A stretch of DNA of 64,000 nt from positions 62,001-126,000 of the forward strand of contig JAKSZP010010642.1 in NCBI GenBank assembly GCA_022478985.1, given 5' to 3'. The notes under the pieces were generated by a model. That model searched no databases. It was not told where the DNA came from and saw only the letters and a program-made list of their open reading frames with translations. This document shows positions 54,431-64,000 of the stretch, one piece after another. The stretch is from Massospora cicadina. Its lineage: Eukaryota; Entomophthoromycota; Entomophthoromycetes; Entomophthorales; Entomophthoraceae. The position numbers and the translations under genes are program-made. Every line of letters starts with the position of its first letter. The stretch's first letter is position 1.

Positions 54431-55263
54431 AATTTATCCCCAATAAATTAGATTAAAATGCAAAAGAGTTTCTGTAACGCCTGGGGTACCTAATGAACGG
54501 TCTAGAATGAGCCCAGATGGGAATATTGAGTGCTGAGATTCTTGAATTAGGCCCATCGATAGCCTGCTGCCTGCAGAATTCATGGGAACAAATTCCCCCA
54601 TATCCCCACTTACTAACATACATACAACCAGATGAAGTTGTTTAGGACAACTTTGTATTCTAATATGCAATAAAACCCTTAAAATCGTTAAAATATTTTA
54701 AAATCTTAAAATCAACTGTGGAGATTTTGTGAAGGTACTCTGGATTTTAAACGGAAATGAACTATACCTCAGGTTTTGACAAAGCTGCCGCCTCTCTGTA
54801 TTTCCTCTCTGGTGGACTGACAATCCTCTTAAGCGTCAATATTACCCTTACCATATTCAAAGGGTTTATCAACAACCAATTATCAAGCCAATGAATAGGA
54901 TCTTTAGCCACTGCTGCACTTTCCTGCTTGTGGGCCCTTGTATGGACCCTCCTGCCAAATTAGTTCATAGCGATGTGGAAAGATCCCGTTCATCGCACTA
55001 GGTGCCAGTTTTAAAAGGATACTAAGTTTTACTTGGTTAAATAACTGTGATACTCTATTGGGGAAGCCACCTGACATTTGGCTGCTGAATGCGCCCACTG
55101 TCTCAAAATTGTCAAGGCATTCCTTATTAAAGAGGGTATGAACTTAGAGGGTTGTGATATCACAAAACAGGTTTTGATTGGTCTTAATACTACTCTTATG
55201 TTTTTGCAATATCAGTTATATTGGAACATAACTGAAGAAAATAATGACTCAATGAAAATTAAC
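54431..55263. other. 3' untranslated part of F, nothing recognised
   Basis: Roughly 830 bp between the F pol tail and 3' LTR. Only short frames occur, the longest being a 64-codon minus frame at 55098-54904 with no known motif. A short stretch at 54585-54615 (ccccatatccccacttactaac) resembles the outer end of the element I LTR and may be a trace of another LTR. Confidence 0.4.
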
Positions 55264-55875
55264 TGTTAATCCCAACAAATTAATTAGAATTGATTACCTT
55301 TTCCTGTGTAGCCCAATTAAGATAAGAAATAATAAGTACCTAATCTTGATTAACTCAACATTGACATCAGATTATTTAGTTAATGACTATAAAATTAATA
55401 GGCCAATCAGAGAGATTTGGAAACAACTAATCAAAGAGTTTAGACTTAATGGGACCATCTAGTACTAAAAAAAGAGTTTAGACTTAAATTTCAACATTCA
55501 AACCCAAAAATATTCAGTTGTAATTAAGTATACCAAAAACAACTAATTAATGTAGGAAATCCTTATAGTGAATTTAGTTTACAAGCAGCTTCCCCTCTCA
55601 TAATTCACTAGTTTTTCTTAAAACCGTTCAGACCTACTTTTTCTAGATTAACTTTGGTATTTTTAACTATTCTAACATACCCAAGGAAATGTGGCAATGG
55701 ATGCTGCAGCGCTAGATTTAGTTTGGAACCTTGGCACTTGGCACTCCTCTTGGTGTGTATTTGCCTTTACTTAATCAGCACACTCTCAATATGCCATGTA
55801 AATTTTATGCAGTTATGACACTATCTAAAGCTTGTAAAGCTATTATATAAGCTTTCATGTGGACATTACTTAACA
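55264..55875 (+). repeat. 3' LTR of element F
   Basis: It begins TGTTAATCC and ends ACTTAACA. It is collinear with the 5' LTR but lacks the SINE, and carries a 21-bp insertion with a 17-bp duplication at 55433-55487. Confidence 0.8.
55450..55470 (+). mobile_element. 21-bp stub of retroposon K
   Basis: The insert ends CTAGTACTAAAA like K at 39111-39126, with TGGGACCAT before it (K: TGGGAACCA). It is flanked by a perfect 17-bp direct repeat, aaagagtttagacttaa (55433-55449 and 55471-55487). The 5' LTR of F has neither the duplication nor the insert. Confidence 0.65.
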
Positions 55876-57286
55876 ATAGTTTGGTATGCCATCTTATAGA
55901 ATCAAATTGAAACTATAGCAATGAGCTTTTCTGTGCTTAATGCTAATCATCCTTTAAATGCCCCATTCCCCAGGAAGGTCACTGTGACATTATGGAACCC
56001 ACACTGTAAAGGTTTAGCTTGAGACTCGCCAAATAAAGTGATTTAAGAATTGAGCTGACATTGTATACATGCTGCTTCTTGTGTTTGAGATCACTAGGAT
56101 GTCATAATTATAGGCGATACAGCATTATTCAAGCAACCCTACATGAATGTTATTATTATAAATTTGTAACATTTCTGGCACTTTATCAAGTCCAAAAGCA
56201 TGAAACAATTTATGTACCCTCAGATGTCATCAAACATTTTGTACTCTTGATGCTAAGGATGTAATAATACTTGATGAAAAGCCTCCAGAAGTCCAATTTT
56301 GGTGGACTGGGTGCTTACTGAGATCAATGGTAAGATATTTTCAAATACCGGCATGAGGCAGGGTAGTCTCAGTTGTGGCGTTTTATTTCTAGTGCCCAAC
56401 TGAGTGGATATGTCCACCAGCTCCTAAGACTCGCAGAATTAAGACAAAACTAAAGGTTTGGAAAAAATTATATTTTAAAATACAATATATATATATATGT
56501 ATTTCCCCAAAAACAATTTGAGATTTTTTAGAGCATATATTGGACAACCTTAAAACAATTTGTGTCCACCTTAAATTGGAAGCTCAATGAAAATCTAGTC
56601 ATATCCAAAGTTTGGGGTACCCAAGCTCCAGGTACTTTTTATACTCATTGTATTCCTTGGGAGGCATTGCTTTAAGGACCTCCCCTTGCATGATCCTCAG
56701 TTTAGACAGTGTGGTCAATTCTGTCACAAAGTCTCATTTCAGAGCAAATACTATGGAGGGAAATTGCTCTTTTAACAGTTGCAAGTTAAAGAGCGGCAAG
56801 AAACACTGTCACCATCTCATTTTCAAACTTTTTGGGCAAGGTCAGTCTTTGTGAGGAACATAATCTCTCCACAAAAACTGGTATTCTGTTCTAATATGAG
56901 ATTATCACACATTTGCTAATAGATGTCACTTTTGGTGATGTCTGCCAGGGTTACTATTACAGCTTTCTTTAATGTCAGGTCCCATTTTCGCGTCAGGCCC
57001 AGTTGCAGGTAAATTTCTATTAGCTTCAGTATCGAATTAGTGCCAAAACTTCTTCATATGTTTCACATAAACTTTCTAAAGTGTAAAATTAAGATAAAAA
57101 AGTAATAGATAATGCTTTTTTTATTTGAAAAATTGTGCTTGGATGAGTCTTATGAGGATCCTAGGAATTCACTCCACAGTGTCACATAGTTAAATTTTGA
57201 TAGATCTCTTCACTCACCTCTGGTTTTTTCACATTCTCAACTTTCAACCTTTTGTAAACACAGATGGTTCTTGATCGCCCCATGGG
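55876..57286 (-). pseudogene. Flank between F and H with faint minus-strand coding traces
   Basis: Mostly AT-rich sequence, including a short (AT)n run at 56487-56500. On the minus strand near 56720-56590 one frame reads KLRIMQGEVLKAMPPKEYNEYKKYLELGYP, a soluble segment I cannot place. Minus text just beside the H insertion (YSKGKDF, then PWGDQEPS) is continuous across H. So H probably interrupted an older minus-strand element or gene here; the part right of H (63667-64000) would be its upstream portion. Confidence 0.3.
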
Positions 57287-57291
57287 AAGTC

Positions 57292-57631
57292 TCTGGAAGT
57301 TCTGAATTACACTTCCAATGGGGCAGTTTTTCTCTCAAAGTTGCACTGAGTGGATTCTCCAGAAAGTGATAAATTTAAAGTAAAAACAGATTATAATTTA
57401 ACCTGGATTTTTTATTGAAATGATGGGATATTTATAGGCTTCAAAATAGCTCATAAGCTACCAGAGCTAATTAATCTCTGTGTGATTGAATCTTCAAACA
57501 ATTGATTAAGATGAAGTTTATCATTCATATTAACCTTGATAGATTAAATATTATGCTCTCCTTCCAATGAGGCTGGGGGAATCGAAGGAGTAGAATTTTC
57601 AGAGACAAGAGAATTTGGCAAAATCCTGACA
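57292..57631 (-). repeat. 3' LTR of element H
   Basis: 340 bp, starting (minus) TGTCAGGATTTTGCC. It is collinear with 63320-63661, sharing GATGGGATATTTATAGGCTTCAAAAT, AACCTTGATAGATTAA, TTCCAATGAGGC and GAGACAAGAGAATTTGGC. Confidence 0.9.
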
Positions 57632-58100
57632 CTTTCATCCTTAAGATTTGATCGTGGAGGAGGGTAGATTATCAAAAACATGGGATAAATATAATTTATC
57701 ACTATACCAGTATCAACATGAACAATTGAATAGTCTAGTCCTTTTCAAAATTATAACTTAATAGTGACTCGACCAGTTGGATCCCAACTTCTTAGTTCGC
57801 CAACCAGGCCAAGAGTGATAGTACATAACGTAATCCCCAATCTGGTATTCAGGTAAGGAGGTTTATGTTGATTGCTTCTTTGAGTCTCTTTTTGAGTTGT
57901 TGTTTCAATTTATTCATTACTTGAGCTTGAAGACAAATAATCTCGTCAATCAGATTCCTCATAATTAAATCAGAGTTTTCTGGGATGCTTTTCTCAAGGA
58001 TTGCCTGAACACTAGAAGGGACTGAAGGTCCCGCCCATATATGTAATTAAAAGGTAACATCTTGACAATGCGGTGATAGCTATCCAATAAGCAAACAAGG
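57632..58100 (-). pseudogene. Element H: integrase C-terminal region
   Basis: Minus frames contain YQIGDYVMYYHSWPGW-like text near 57850-57790 and GRVTIKL near 57775, in the place of the GPY module and polyprotein end. No chromodomain is visible. The purine run before the LTR lies at its left end. Confidence 0.5.
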
Positions 58101-58760
58101 CACTAGGCAGATAAAAATTCCACCAAGCTGGGTCAGTGGAGGCTATCTTTCTTAAAGTAAGGACTAGCGTTCCATTGACTTGTTCAATGGCCCCGTTTGT
58201 AGATGGATTTTATGGAACAACAAATCGTTGAGCAGTGTAAAATAATTTTGATAACTCCTGTATAAGCTGCGAGGTGAAGTTAGTCCCATTATCTGACATA
58301 AGGACCTTGGGACACCCAGGTTGAGAAATGATATGCTGGTATAAGAATAGCGCCGTAGTCTTAGCTGAGGGGGTGGCAATGATGAATGGCCTCAACTCAT
58401 TTAGTTAAATGGTCGACAGCCATAATAATATACTGATGTCCATGTATTCCCTGAGGAAAAGGAACTATAACGTCAATGCTGACCACCTCAAAAGCTTTAG
58501 TTGAAGGAATATCTTGTTGTTGAAAAGTAGGATTAGTAGTTCCATGGCTTTTACAAATAAGACATGAGACAAGGGTCATTTGAATGAATTTAGTCATGTT
58601 GTTCCAATAGTATCGAGTTTTCAACCATTCTTGAGTCTTCTTTAACCCACTATGACCAACTTGTTTATGACCTTCCATCACAGTGTGGAATTTAGAGTTT
58701 GGGTGAAAAAAGCAACCACTTAAAATTGACTTTCTTGTACAAAGCTTCATACCAAATCAT
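58101..58760 (-). pseudogene. Element H: integrase zinc domain and core
   Basis: The open piece 58750-58397 has GHKQVGHSGLKKTQEWLKTRYYW...VSCLICKSHG, a complete HHCC zinc-binding domain, and FEVVSIDVIVPFPQG with the first catalytic aspartate. The next frame (58395-58210) has VLMSDNGTNFTSQLIQELS with the second aspartate. NGAIEQVNGTLVL at about 58180 supplies the glutamate. The full DDE triad is therefore present, though spread over two frames. This enzyme joins cDNA to chromosomal DNA. Confidence 0.85.
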
Positions 58761-59300
58761 GGTATCTTTGGTAATTGACTTTAGAAATTCTTGATCCTCT
58801 TCAGTTTCTAAATCCCACAGCTCAGGGCATCTAATGAGGTTATATAGGCGTTCTTCTTTTTCTGGTTTCAAGGTCATAATAGGCAATTGGGACAGACCAT
58901 CAGCATTTTGATATTGAGCACCAAAATGATGAACAATGGAAAAATCATAACTTTACAACCTTAAAGATTAACGGGCCAACCTCCCGTCAGGATCTTCATG
59001 TTCTGCAACCATCTTAAAGAAGAATGGTTGGTAATAAGCGTGAAATGGTTACCATATAAGAAGGGACGGAAGTGCTTGATTGCTAGATAGCAGCCAAACA
59101 CTCCCGCTCAGTGACACTGTAATTCCGTTCATCCTTAAACAAAGTTTTACTATAGAAAGCGACGGGATGATCATTCTTCTCTTCATCATATTGGGATAAA
59201 ATAGCCCCAATAGTGACATTTCTTGCATCAGTATGTAAAAAGAAAGTCTTGTCAAATTGAGGATGAATTAAAACAGGTGCCTTGGTCAAGTCAGTAAGCA
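58761..59300 (-). pseudogene. Element H: RNase H
   Basis: The open piece 59289-59083 reads KTFFLHTDARNVTIGAILSQYDEE, HPVAFYSKTLFKDERNYSVTERECLAAI, with the aspartate of TDA and the glutamate of ERE in place. The end of the domain (MVAEHEDPDGRLA-like text at 59000) and DGLSQLPIMTLKPEKEE (58900-58850) precede the integrase. It is well preserved compared with other RNase H copies here. Confidence 0.85.
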
Positions 59301-60220
59301 GATAATTGAATGACTGTTCTTAAGCTGAACCCCATTCAAAGGGCACTCCTTTCTGCAACAATAAATAAGGGTTCAGCCATATCAGCAAATTTGGGTATAA
59401 ATTGCCAGTAATACCCAACCATGCTGAGAAAGACTTGAATATCCCGCAGAGAGGTGGGAGGAGGCATTCGTTGAATGGTTTGAATTTTGTCTGAGATGGG
59501 TCAAATCTCTTTAGATGAGACTGATGTCCTAAAAAGTCCATTTCATTTTGAAAGAATGAACATTTGGAGGGCATGAGTTTTAAGGAAGAGCTCCAAATTC
59601 GTCTGAAAACTTCTTTTAGATGTTCCAAATGCTCAATAAATGTTTTGGAAACCCGGTATTATCATCAAGATATACCAGAACAGAAATAAGCTTTAGATCC
59701 CATAGCAGACTGTCCATGGCCCTTTGGAAAGTTGCTGGGACAATGCTTAGACTTTGAGGCATATGAGTTGATTCAATCAAACCTTCACTTGATATCAGGG
59801 CACACTTGGCACGGTCTTCTGGTGATAACTCAATTTTTCAGTATCCACTGACTAAGTCCATAGCCAAAAAATAAGTTGATCCTGCCAACAACCTAAGGGA
59901 ATCATTTATCTGAGGTAAGGGATTACAATCTTGTCGAGTAATAGCATTTAGTCTGCGATAATCCATAACCACTCAGTGGGAACTATCCTTTTTCTTAATT
60001 AAAAGCAACGGGGAGGCCCAAGGACTGTTGGAGGGTTTCAATAGTCCAGCCTCCAATAATTGATGCAACTCCCTAGTAACCTGGGCTTCTTCCACTTTAG
60101 ACTTATGATAGGGCTTTGCACAAATAGGAAGATGATCTCCAGTTTCAACGGAGTGCATTACTCCTTTCATTTTACCAAAATCGTAAATATGCTTTATCAA
60201 AAATGTCGGATATTGTCAAC
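59301..60220 (-). pseudogene. Element H: reverse transcriptase
   Basis: The piece 60200-59973 has the fingers: YDFGKMKGVMHSVETG, VTRELHQLLEAGLLKPSNSPWASPLLLIKKKDSS. It is followed by VVMDYRRLNAIT, STYFLAMDLVSGY, IELSPEDRAKCALIS, VPATFQRAMDSLLWDLK and SVLVYLDDNTGF (about 59680), where the YLDD catalytic box is intact. The thumb is at 59628-59320 (MPSKCSFFQNEMDFLGHQ). One stop follows DLVSGY and there are several frameshifts. Confidence 0.85.
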
Positions 60221-61200
60221 AATTGAAGCACTTGTTTCTCCTGTTTACTAGAGAGGTGTTTCCCAATAACAGGTCCCACAGTAAGGATTTCCTGATTACT
60301 TTCAAACCAAAATTTTGTAGACTTCCAAAAGGTATAACATCATAAATTCGAGATAAGGGCAGAAACTTTACATAAGCAATATGATGCTCTCAATCTACAA
60401 ATCTTGGCTCATTGGCAAGGTTCTCCAGTAAGTTTGATAATGATCCAGAATAAGCATAATCCAATACTCCAGGACAAGGCAAGAGTTCTTTAGCAGAAGG
60501 GTTGAAAATGCCTTGAACTTTTTAACAAATGTCCCTTGGGAACCAAAAAATGCAAAGAAGTATTAACAATTACCTGTGATTTTGGTGGAATAACTAAGTT
60601 TTTGGGGGAGAAAATAGGAATTTCCTCTTCAATATCAGCTGATGTAGGGGGTAATTTTACGTGAGAATCTCCAATGTGATATTGAAGTGAATAAAACTTT
60701 TGGTTCCTTCTAGCAGACATAACTGACGTCATGTAGGAGCATGTTCAGATAAAGTAAGGGAACTCTATACCCTGAGAGAGATAACAAAGAATTGGGGTAA
60801 TTAATAAATCAATCAAATTCTTGTAAAAATCGAGTCCCCAAAAGTAGTTCATAACTCAAGTTATTGAGTAAGATAGCAGGGATTGTAAAAGTTATTTTCC
60901 CTATTTTCAGGGAAGGGAAAAAAAGCTCCAATTGACTGAGTACTCTAAGGTCCAGCTGTACCATATTCTTCAAAGTGAGAAATATCAGGTGTTAATTTGA
61001 TCCACTTAATAAATTTGATGAGACAAAATTCATTGGAGATCCCATATCTATGATTGCTTTGTCATAGACTTGATTCGTTTAGAAGTCAATATGGGCAATG
61101 GTTCTTCCAAACTGAGAGGATAAAGCCAACAAGGAGGGCAAGGAATAAGATGAATGTTTATCTTTATTATACTGGACTGAGCTTTGATGTTCTGACTGCA
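60221..61200 (-). pseudogene. Element H: protease and linker
   Basis: Near 61065-61020 the frame reads DKAIIDMGSPMNFVSSNLL, the protease active-site block with DSG changed to DMG. SYELLLGTRFLQEFD at 60850-60800 is the second conserved strand. The open piece 60732-60490 (EEEIPIFSPKNLVIPPKSQVIVNTSL) is linker, similar in place to the PEEEVSLI text of element I. Confidence 0.75.
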
Positions 61201-62324
61201 AACTCATATCATTACTAAGGTGGAGAATCTTGATGGGCTTATCTCTTTTCTTCTTCTAATCAGCTTCTTTTTTGAAACAATGATCCTCAGTATGAAAATA
61301 TCGATGGCAGTAGTTACACTGAATTGCCCTAGTATTCTCAGTAATAGCATAAACTTTGGATCAACTAGGTCTAAGAGAATCATAAACTTGGGGTTTTCTG
61401 GAGAAGTGAGGAGGCAATATCAATAAGGCCTTTTTAATGTCCAAGATACTTTGAATATTCTTTTTTACACTGAGTAGAGAAACTTGAATTTGCGTTCTGG
61501 AAGAAAAAGCTGACATAACTGCCATAATTACATCATCCATATTTAACCAACCACAGGCTACTAGAGTCTAAGCTTCCCAATAGAACTAATGGCAAAATAT
61601 TTGATAGATTCGTTTTGGTGGGGCTGTATACCCATAAAAGCTTGTCTTTGAAAGAATAGAGTTTGCTCACTCCCAAATTCTTTGATTAACGTTTCCTTCA
61701 CTTGAGACTAGGTAGAGCAAGTCATCAAAGGGGGTACCATGATATCCAGAGCCAAACAAGTAAGACAATTTGGCAAGTAATTCATCTTGTGGTTGTCCGT
61801 GGCCTCATTTAGCGCCTTTTCATAAAAATAGAGGAAGGAGATAATGCTGCCTTCCCCCGGGGAGTAATTGCCTTTAACAACGGTTTGAAACTCATGTGGG
61901 CATTAGTGGTCAAAACATGCACACCAGGTTGTTCCAATTGAGTGGAAACATAAGAGTTGGAGTCTGACGCTTGAATAGAAAATTGAGGATAAGGACCAAC
62001 GGCTTCAGTACAAATTTCACTAATCTGACAATTCAGATCAGCAAGCCCCACTTTCTTATCTAATCATTGAGATAGCTAAAAAATCTATATCTGCTGTACA
62101 TTAAACTTGAATTTCAGAATCTCAATCTTCGCTTGGAGCATTTCTCGTTCAGATTCACAAACATGAAGCAGGATCTTGGTGTCCTTTGCCAATTTACCCA
62201 TATTGATCAACTCATCAGATAAAGACTGAAGTGACAAGAGGGGATCAATTGGTACCCCATTGGGGGTTAAGTTACACTCTTTTAAATTTATAGAGTTGTT
62301 CATGCAAATGTCCATCATAAACAA
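61201..62324 (-). pseudogene. Element H: gag capsid and nucleocapsid
   Basis: The piece 62324-62085 is a leucine-rich, probably coiled segment (LLSLQSLSDELINMGKLAKD, ESEREMLQAKIEILKF). 62051-61809 reads ATTNAHMSFKPLLKAITPRG and related capsid text, followed by LKQRFGSEQTLFFQRQAF-like text near 61670, matching IGISIKKG neighbours in element I. A zinc knuckle closes the gag at 61318-61277. Gag forms the particle and binds RNA. Confidence 0.7.
61277..61318 (-). other. CCHC zinc knuckle in gag of H
   Basis: The minus strand codes CNYCHRYFHTEDHC, an exact C-X2-C-X4-H-X4-C knuckle, followed by a basic stretch FKKEAD. It binds element RNA for packaging. It is the only perfect knuckle in the window. 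Confidence 0.9.
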
Positions 62325-62354
62325 GAGAGAGTCGATTTGTTGGAGGATCCTGAA

Positions 62355-62525
62355 TGCCCATCAGCACCCAGGGGTCCTCAGGGTCTTTCCACGCCTGGTG
62401 GTCCATGAGGCCCTACATTTCTGGGTGGTCCATGAGATCAATCAGTACTAGGAGGTCCACATGGTACTTCACCTCAGGTGGGCCACGAGGTCCTTCAACC
62501 CCTGGAGGACCCATAGCTCCAGTGG
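62355..62525 (-). repeat. Degenerate collagen-like Gly-X-Y tract in gag of H
   Basis: The minus strand reads GAMGPPGVEGPRGPPEV. After a frameshift it reads GPPSTD, GPPRNVGPHGPPGVERP and GPLGADG. About 17 Gly-X-Y triplets can be counted, with many Gly-Pro-Pro. Position between the gag N-terminus and the coiled segment is the same as in element I. Confidence 0.75.
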
Positions 62526-63282
62526 TTTTCTCTACCTTGTTGACCTGGAATTGAATTCCTGAGTACAACTGCTCCAATTAAACAAGATGGGTTCTAATTT
62601 CCTCCTCCATTGATTGAGTACACTCAGAGAGTTGGGCAATACCCTCTCTCCATTCTCTCTGAATCTCCTGAACTCACTTCGTGAACTGTACATCAACAAA
62701 ACCAGACATCCCAATATTGAGCTGAATCAGCTGTTGATGAATTTCGTTGAGAAGGGCCCAATTACTATTGATGGCATCACGATTGTCTTGGCTAAACTCA
62801 GAGGCAGACGTGAAAAATTCAGAAACATGATTATTTAAGGACTGAAGTCCTTCTAGTAAATTGAGCATCCCTAGATGGTACATTCCCACTAATGATAATA
62901 AATAGTATAAGGTAGGGTGTACGAGCTGGTGCATGTATTGCTTGGGGCCAATTCCTGGCATTTGGGAGGTTTGCAACACTTCCCTCAAGATAGAGGGTAC
63001 ATTATTAGATCAAGATTGGGTAGAACAGATTTCAGGGATTAAGGCACCTTCAAGCAGTTGATTGATGATATTTTGTAAAACCTCAGGTGGTATTTGAAAG
63101 TCTGAGGTAAAGCTTAAGTTAGGACCATAAAATTCCAAGTTTGCATGAAATTCCAACGTGGAGGGTAATCTTGGGATTGGGGTTTCAGTTAAACGGACCC
63201 ATTGTAATATACTGCCTTGCTCATGGTCTTGAGCTTCTTCAGGCGAAAAATGAGAATCCATGGTAGTGATTGATGTTTTCAC
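62526..63282 (-). pseudogene. Element H: gag N-terminal region
   Basis: The first ATG after the primer-binding site is at 63282, 20 bases inside it; a second in-frame ATG at 63261 (MDSHFSPEEAQD) is an alternative start. The frame stays open for 90 codons with an acidic, proline-rich text (IPPEVLQNIINQLLEGALIPEI), stops near 63012 and resumes at 62988-62674 with MYHLGMLNLLEGLQSLNNHVSEFF and LLNEIHQQLIQLNIGMSGF. Helical, possibly self-associating; no named domain is recognised. Confidence 0.65.
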
Positions 63283-63301
63283 TGATTTATACTCAGAGAG
63301 C

Positions 63302-63318
63302 CCCTGTAGTGAGCACCA
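63302..63318 (-). other. Primer-binding site of element H
   Basis: Minus strand TGGTGCTCACTACAGGG, one base from the LTR end. Confidence 0.85.
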
Positions 63319-63319
63319 G

Positions 63320-63661
63320 TATAAAAAGTTTTGAATTACAGTCCTAATGTAAGCAGGTTCTTTCTTAAAGCTACACTGAGTGGATCCTCAGAAAGCAATA
63401 AATTTAAAGTGAAACAGATTATAATTCGACCTAAATTTTCTTATCAAAAGGATGGGATATTTATAGGCTTCAAAATGGCTCGTAATCTATCAGAGTTACT
63501 TAATCTCTGCATGATTGAATCTTCAATCAATTGATCAGGATGAGATTAATTGTTGGTATTAACCTTGATAGATTAAGATATTACGCTCTACTTCCAATGA
63601 GGCCGGGTGAATCAAAGGAGTAGAGTTTTTGGAGACAAGAGAATTTGGCGAAATCCTGAAA
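63320..63661 (-). repeat. 5' LTR of element H
   Basis: 342 bp, partner of 57292-57631. The outer end reads CTGAAA where the 3' copy has CTGACA. It contains gggatatttatagg, TATA-like. Confidence 0.9.
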
Positions 63662-63666
63662 AAGTC

Positions 63667-64000
63667 CTTCCCTTTGCTATACTTGTATCCATCAGCATAC
63701 ATCAACTCTCATATTGACTTCACAGACTTAAGTTTTATTTCTACATTTAAGACATATTTAATCTTCTTCTTATGACTTAACAAACAAGTCTCCGCCATAA
63801 AAGCAATCAATTCAGGATGTAAGTTCTGACAATACATTCAGGGTAACTGGGCTTCAGGAACTTATCAGCTCTTTAAGTGAGCAAAACAATTAGGCATACT
63901 CTTCTACATTTCCGTTTTCTTGGTAAGCCTTCAACAAGGCTGACTAATCTAAGTCCTAAGCCTCCTATAAAAAAGCTACATTATCTATCAGCTAAAGTCA
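63667..64000 (-). pseudogene. Possible coding remnant interrupted by H
   Basis: The minus strand has scattered gag-like text: SALLKAYQENGNVEEYA, LFCSLKELIS, then LNVLSELIAFMAETCLLSHKKK in a second frame, and YADGYKYSKGKDF running into the H target site. The pattern (short capsid-like helices) would fit an older retroelement, but it is too short to name. Confidence 0.3.

Larger units (their letters stand above)
7488..55875 (+). mobile_element. Element F: chromodomain-type Ty3/gypsy element, outermost layer of the nest
   Basis: F is bounded by two similar LTRs (7488-8436 and 55264-55875). Its coding remnant reads in the plus direction: gag/protease (8480-10060), RT to integrase (10080-11990), integrase C-terminus (12589-13080) and a chromodomain tail after 53722. 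Removing element G, a solo LTR, a SINE and a small insertion leaves about 6.8 kb, a normal size for a gypsy element. All coding parts are broken. No matching 5-bp target duplication was found, because the ends are worn (cacaa on the left, atagt on the right). Confidence 0.8.
57292..63661 (-). mobile_element. Element H: Ty3/gypsy element, best preserved in the window
   Basis: It is 6.37 kb with LTRs at 63320-63661 (5') and 57292-57631 (3'), a perfect 5-bp duplication AAGTC (57287-57291, 63662-63666), a primer-binding site at 63302-63318 and a purine run (minus, aaggatgaaag) before the 3' LTR. Coding order on the minus strand is gag with collagen-like tract and zinc knuckle, protease, RT, RNase H, integrase. 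It is still broken by frameshifts and stops, but several catalytic motifs are intact. Confidence 0.9.

Noticed and set aside
56061..56264. Plus-strand 67-codon frame between F and H
   Set aside because: No similarity recognised, AT-rich composition and no start context; treated as chance.
1..64000. CRISPR arrays, bacterial operons, phage genes
   Set aside because: No regularly spaced repeats and no bacterial-type genes; all coding traces are eukaryotic retroelements.

Overview
This 64 kb window looks like a transposon graveyard from a eukaryotic nuclear genome, most likely a filamentous fungus. I infer this from chromodomain Ty3/gypsy elements with fungal-type reverse transcriptase and integrase motifs, and from the absence of the usual plant primer-binding sites. 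The species cannot be read from the sequence. I find no convincing host gene, rRNA, tRNA or CRISPR array. Almost all coding traces are decayed gag-pol genes with many stops and frameshifts, on both strands.

The main structure is a nest of LTR retrotransposons, from outside to inside. Element F (+, 7488-55875) is interrupted by element G (+, 13081-53721). G is interrupted by element C (-, from 14251). C is interrupted by element D (+, 19232-46832). D is interrupted inside its integrase gene by two relatives, A and B (25027-44699). Further insertions sit inside these: a tRNA-derived SINE in F's 5' LTR, a solo LTR in F's integrase, and copies of a non-LTR-like retroposon family that I call K (in D, in the right composite, after D, and a 21-bp stub in F's 3' LTR).

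The A/B block is the most informative part. Two composite elements face away from each other, with their 5' LTRs separated by only 26 bp. LTR subtypes and 5-bp target-site duplications are paired crosswise: AGGGG and its complement flank one pair of LTRs, GCAGG and its complement flank the other. This is what an inversion by recombination between two oppositely oriented insertions would leave. Turned back, the 26-bp spacer joins the two halves of D's integrase with the family-conserved residues.

Left of the nest (1-7487) lie an A/B-family LTR cut by the window edge, element I (-), a fragment J (-) and a solo LTR of the C/D family. Right of it lies element H (-, 57292-63661), the best preserved copy, with 340-bp LTRs, a perfect AAGTC duplication, an intact zinc knuckle and a YLDD catalytic box. 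Gag of H and of I both carry degenerate collagen-like Gly-X-Y tracts. Elements A and B both carry a shared open stretch antisense to pol, between integrase and 3' LTR, whose function I do not recognise.
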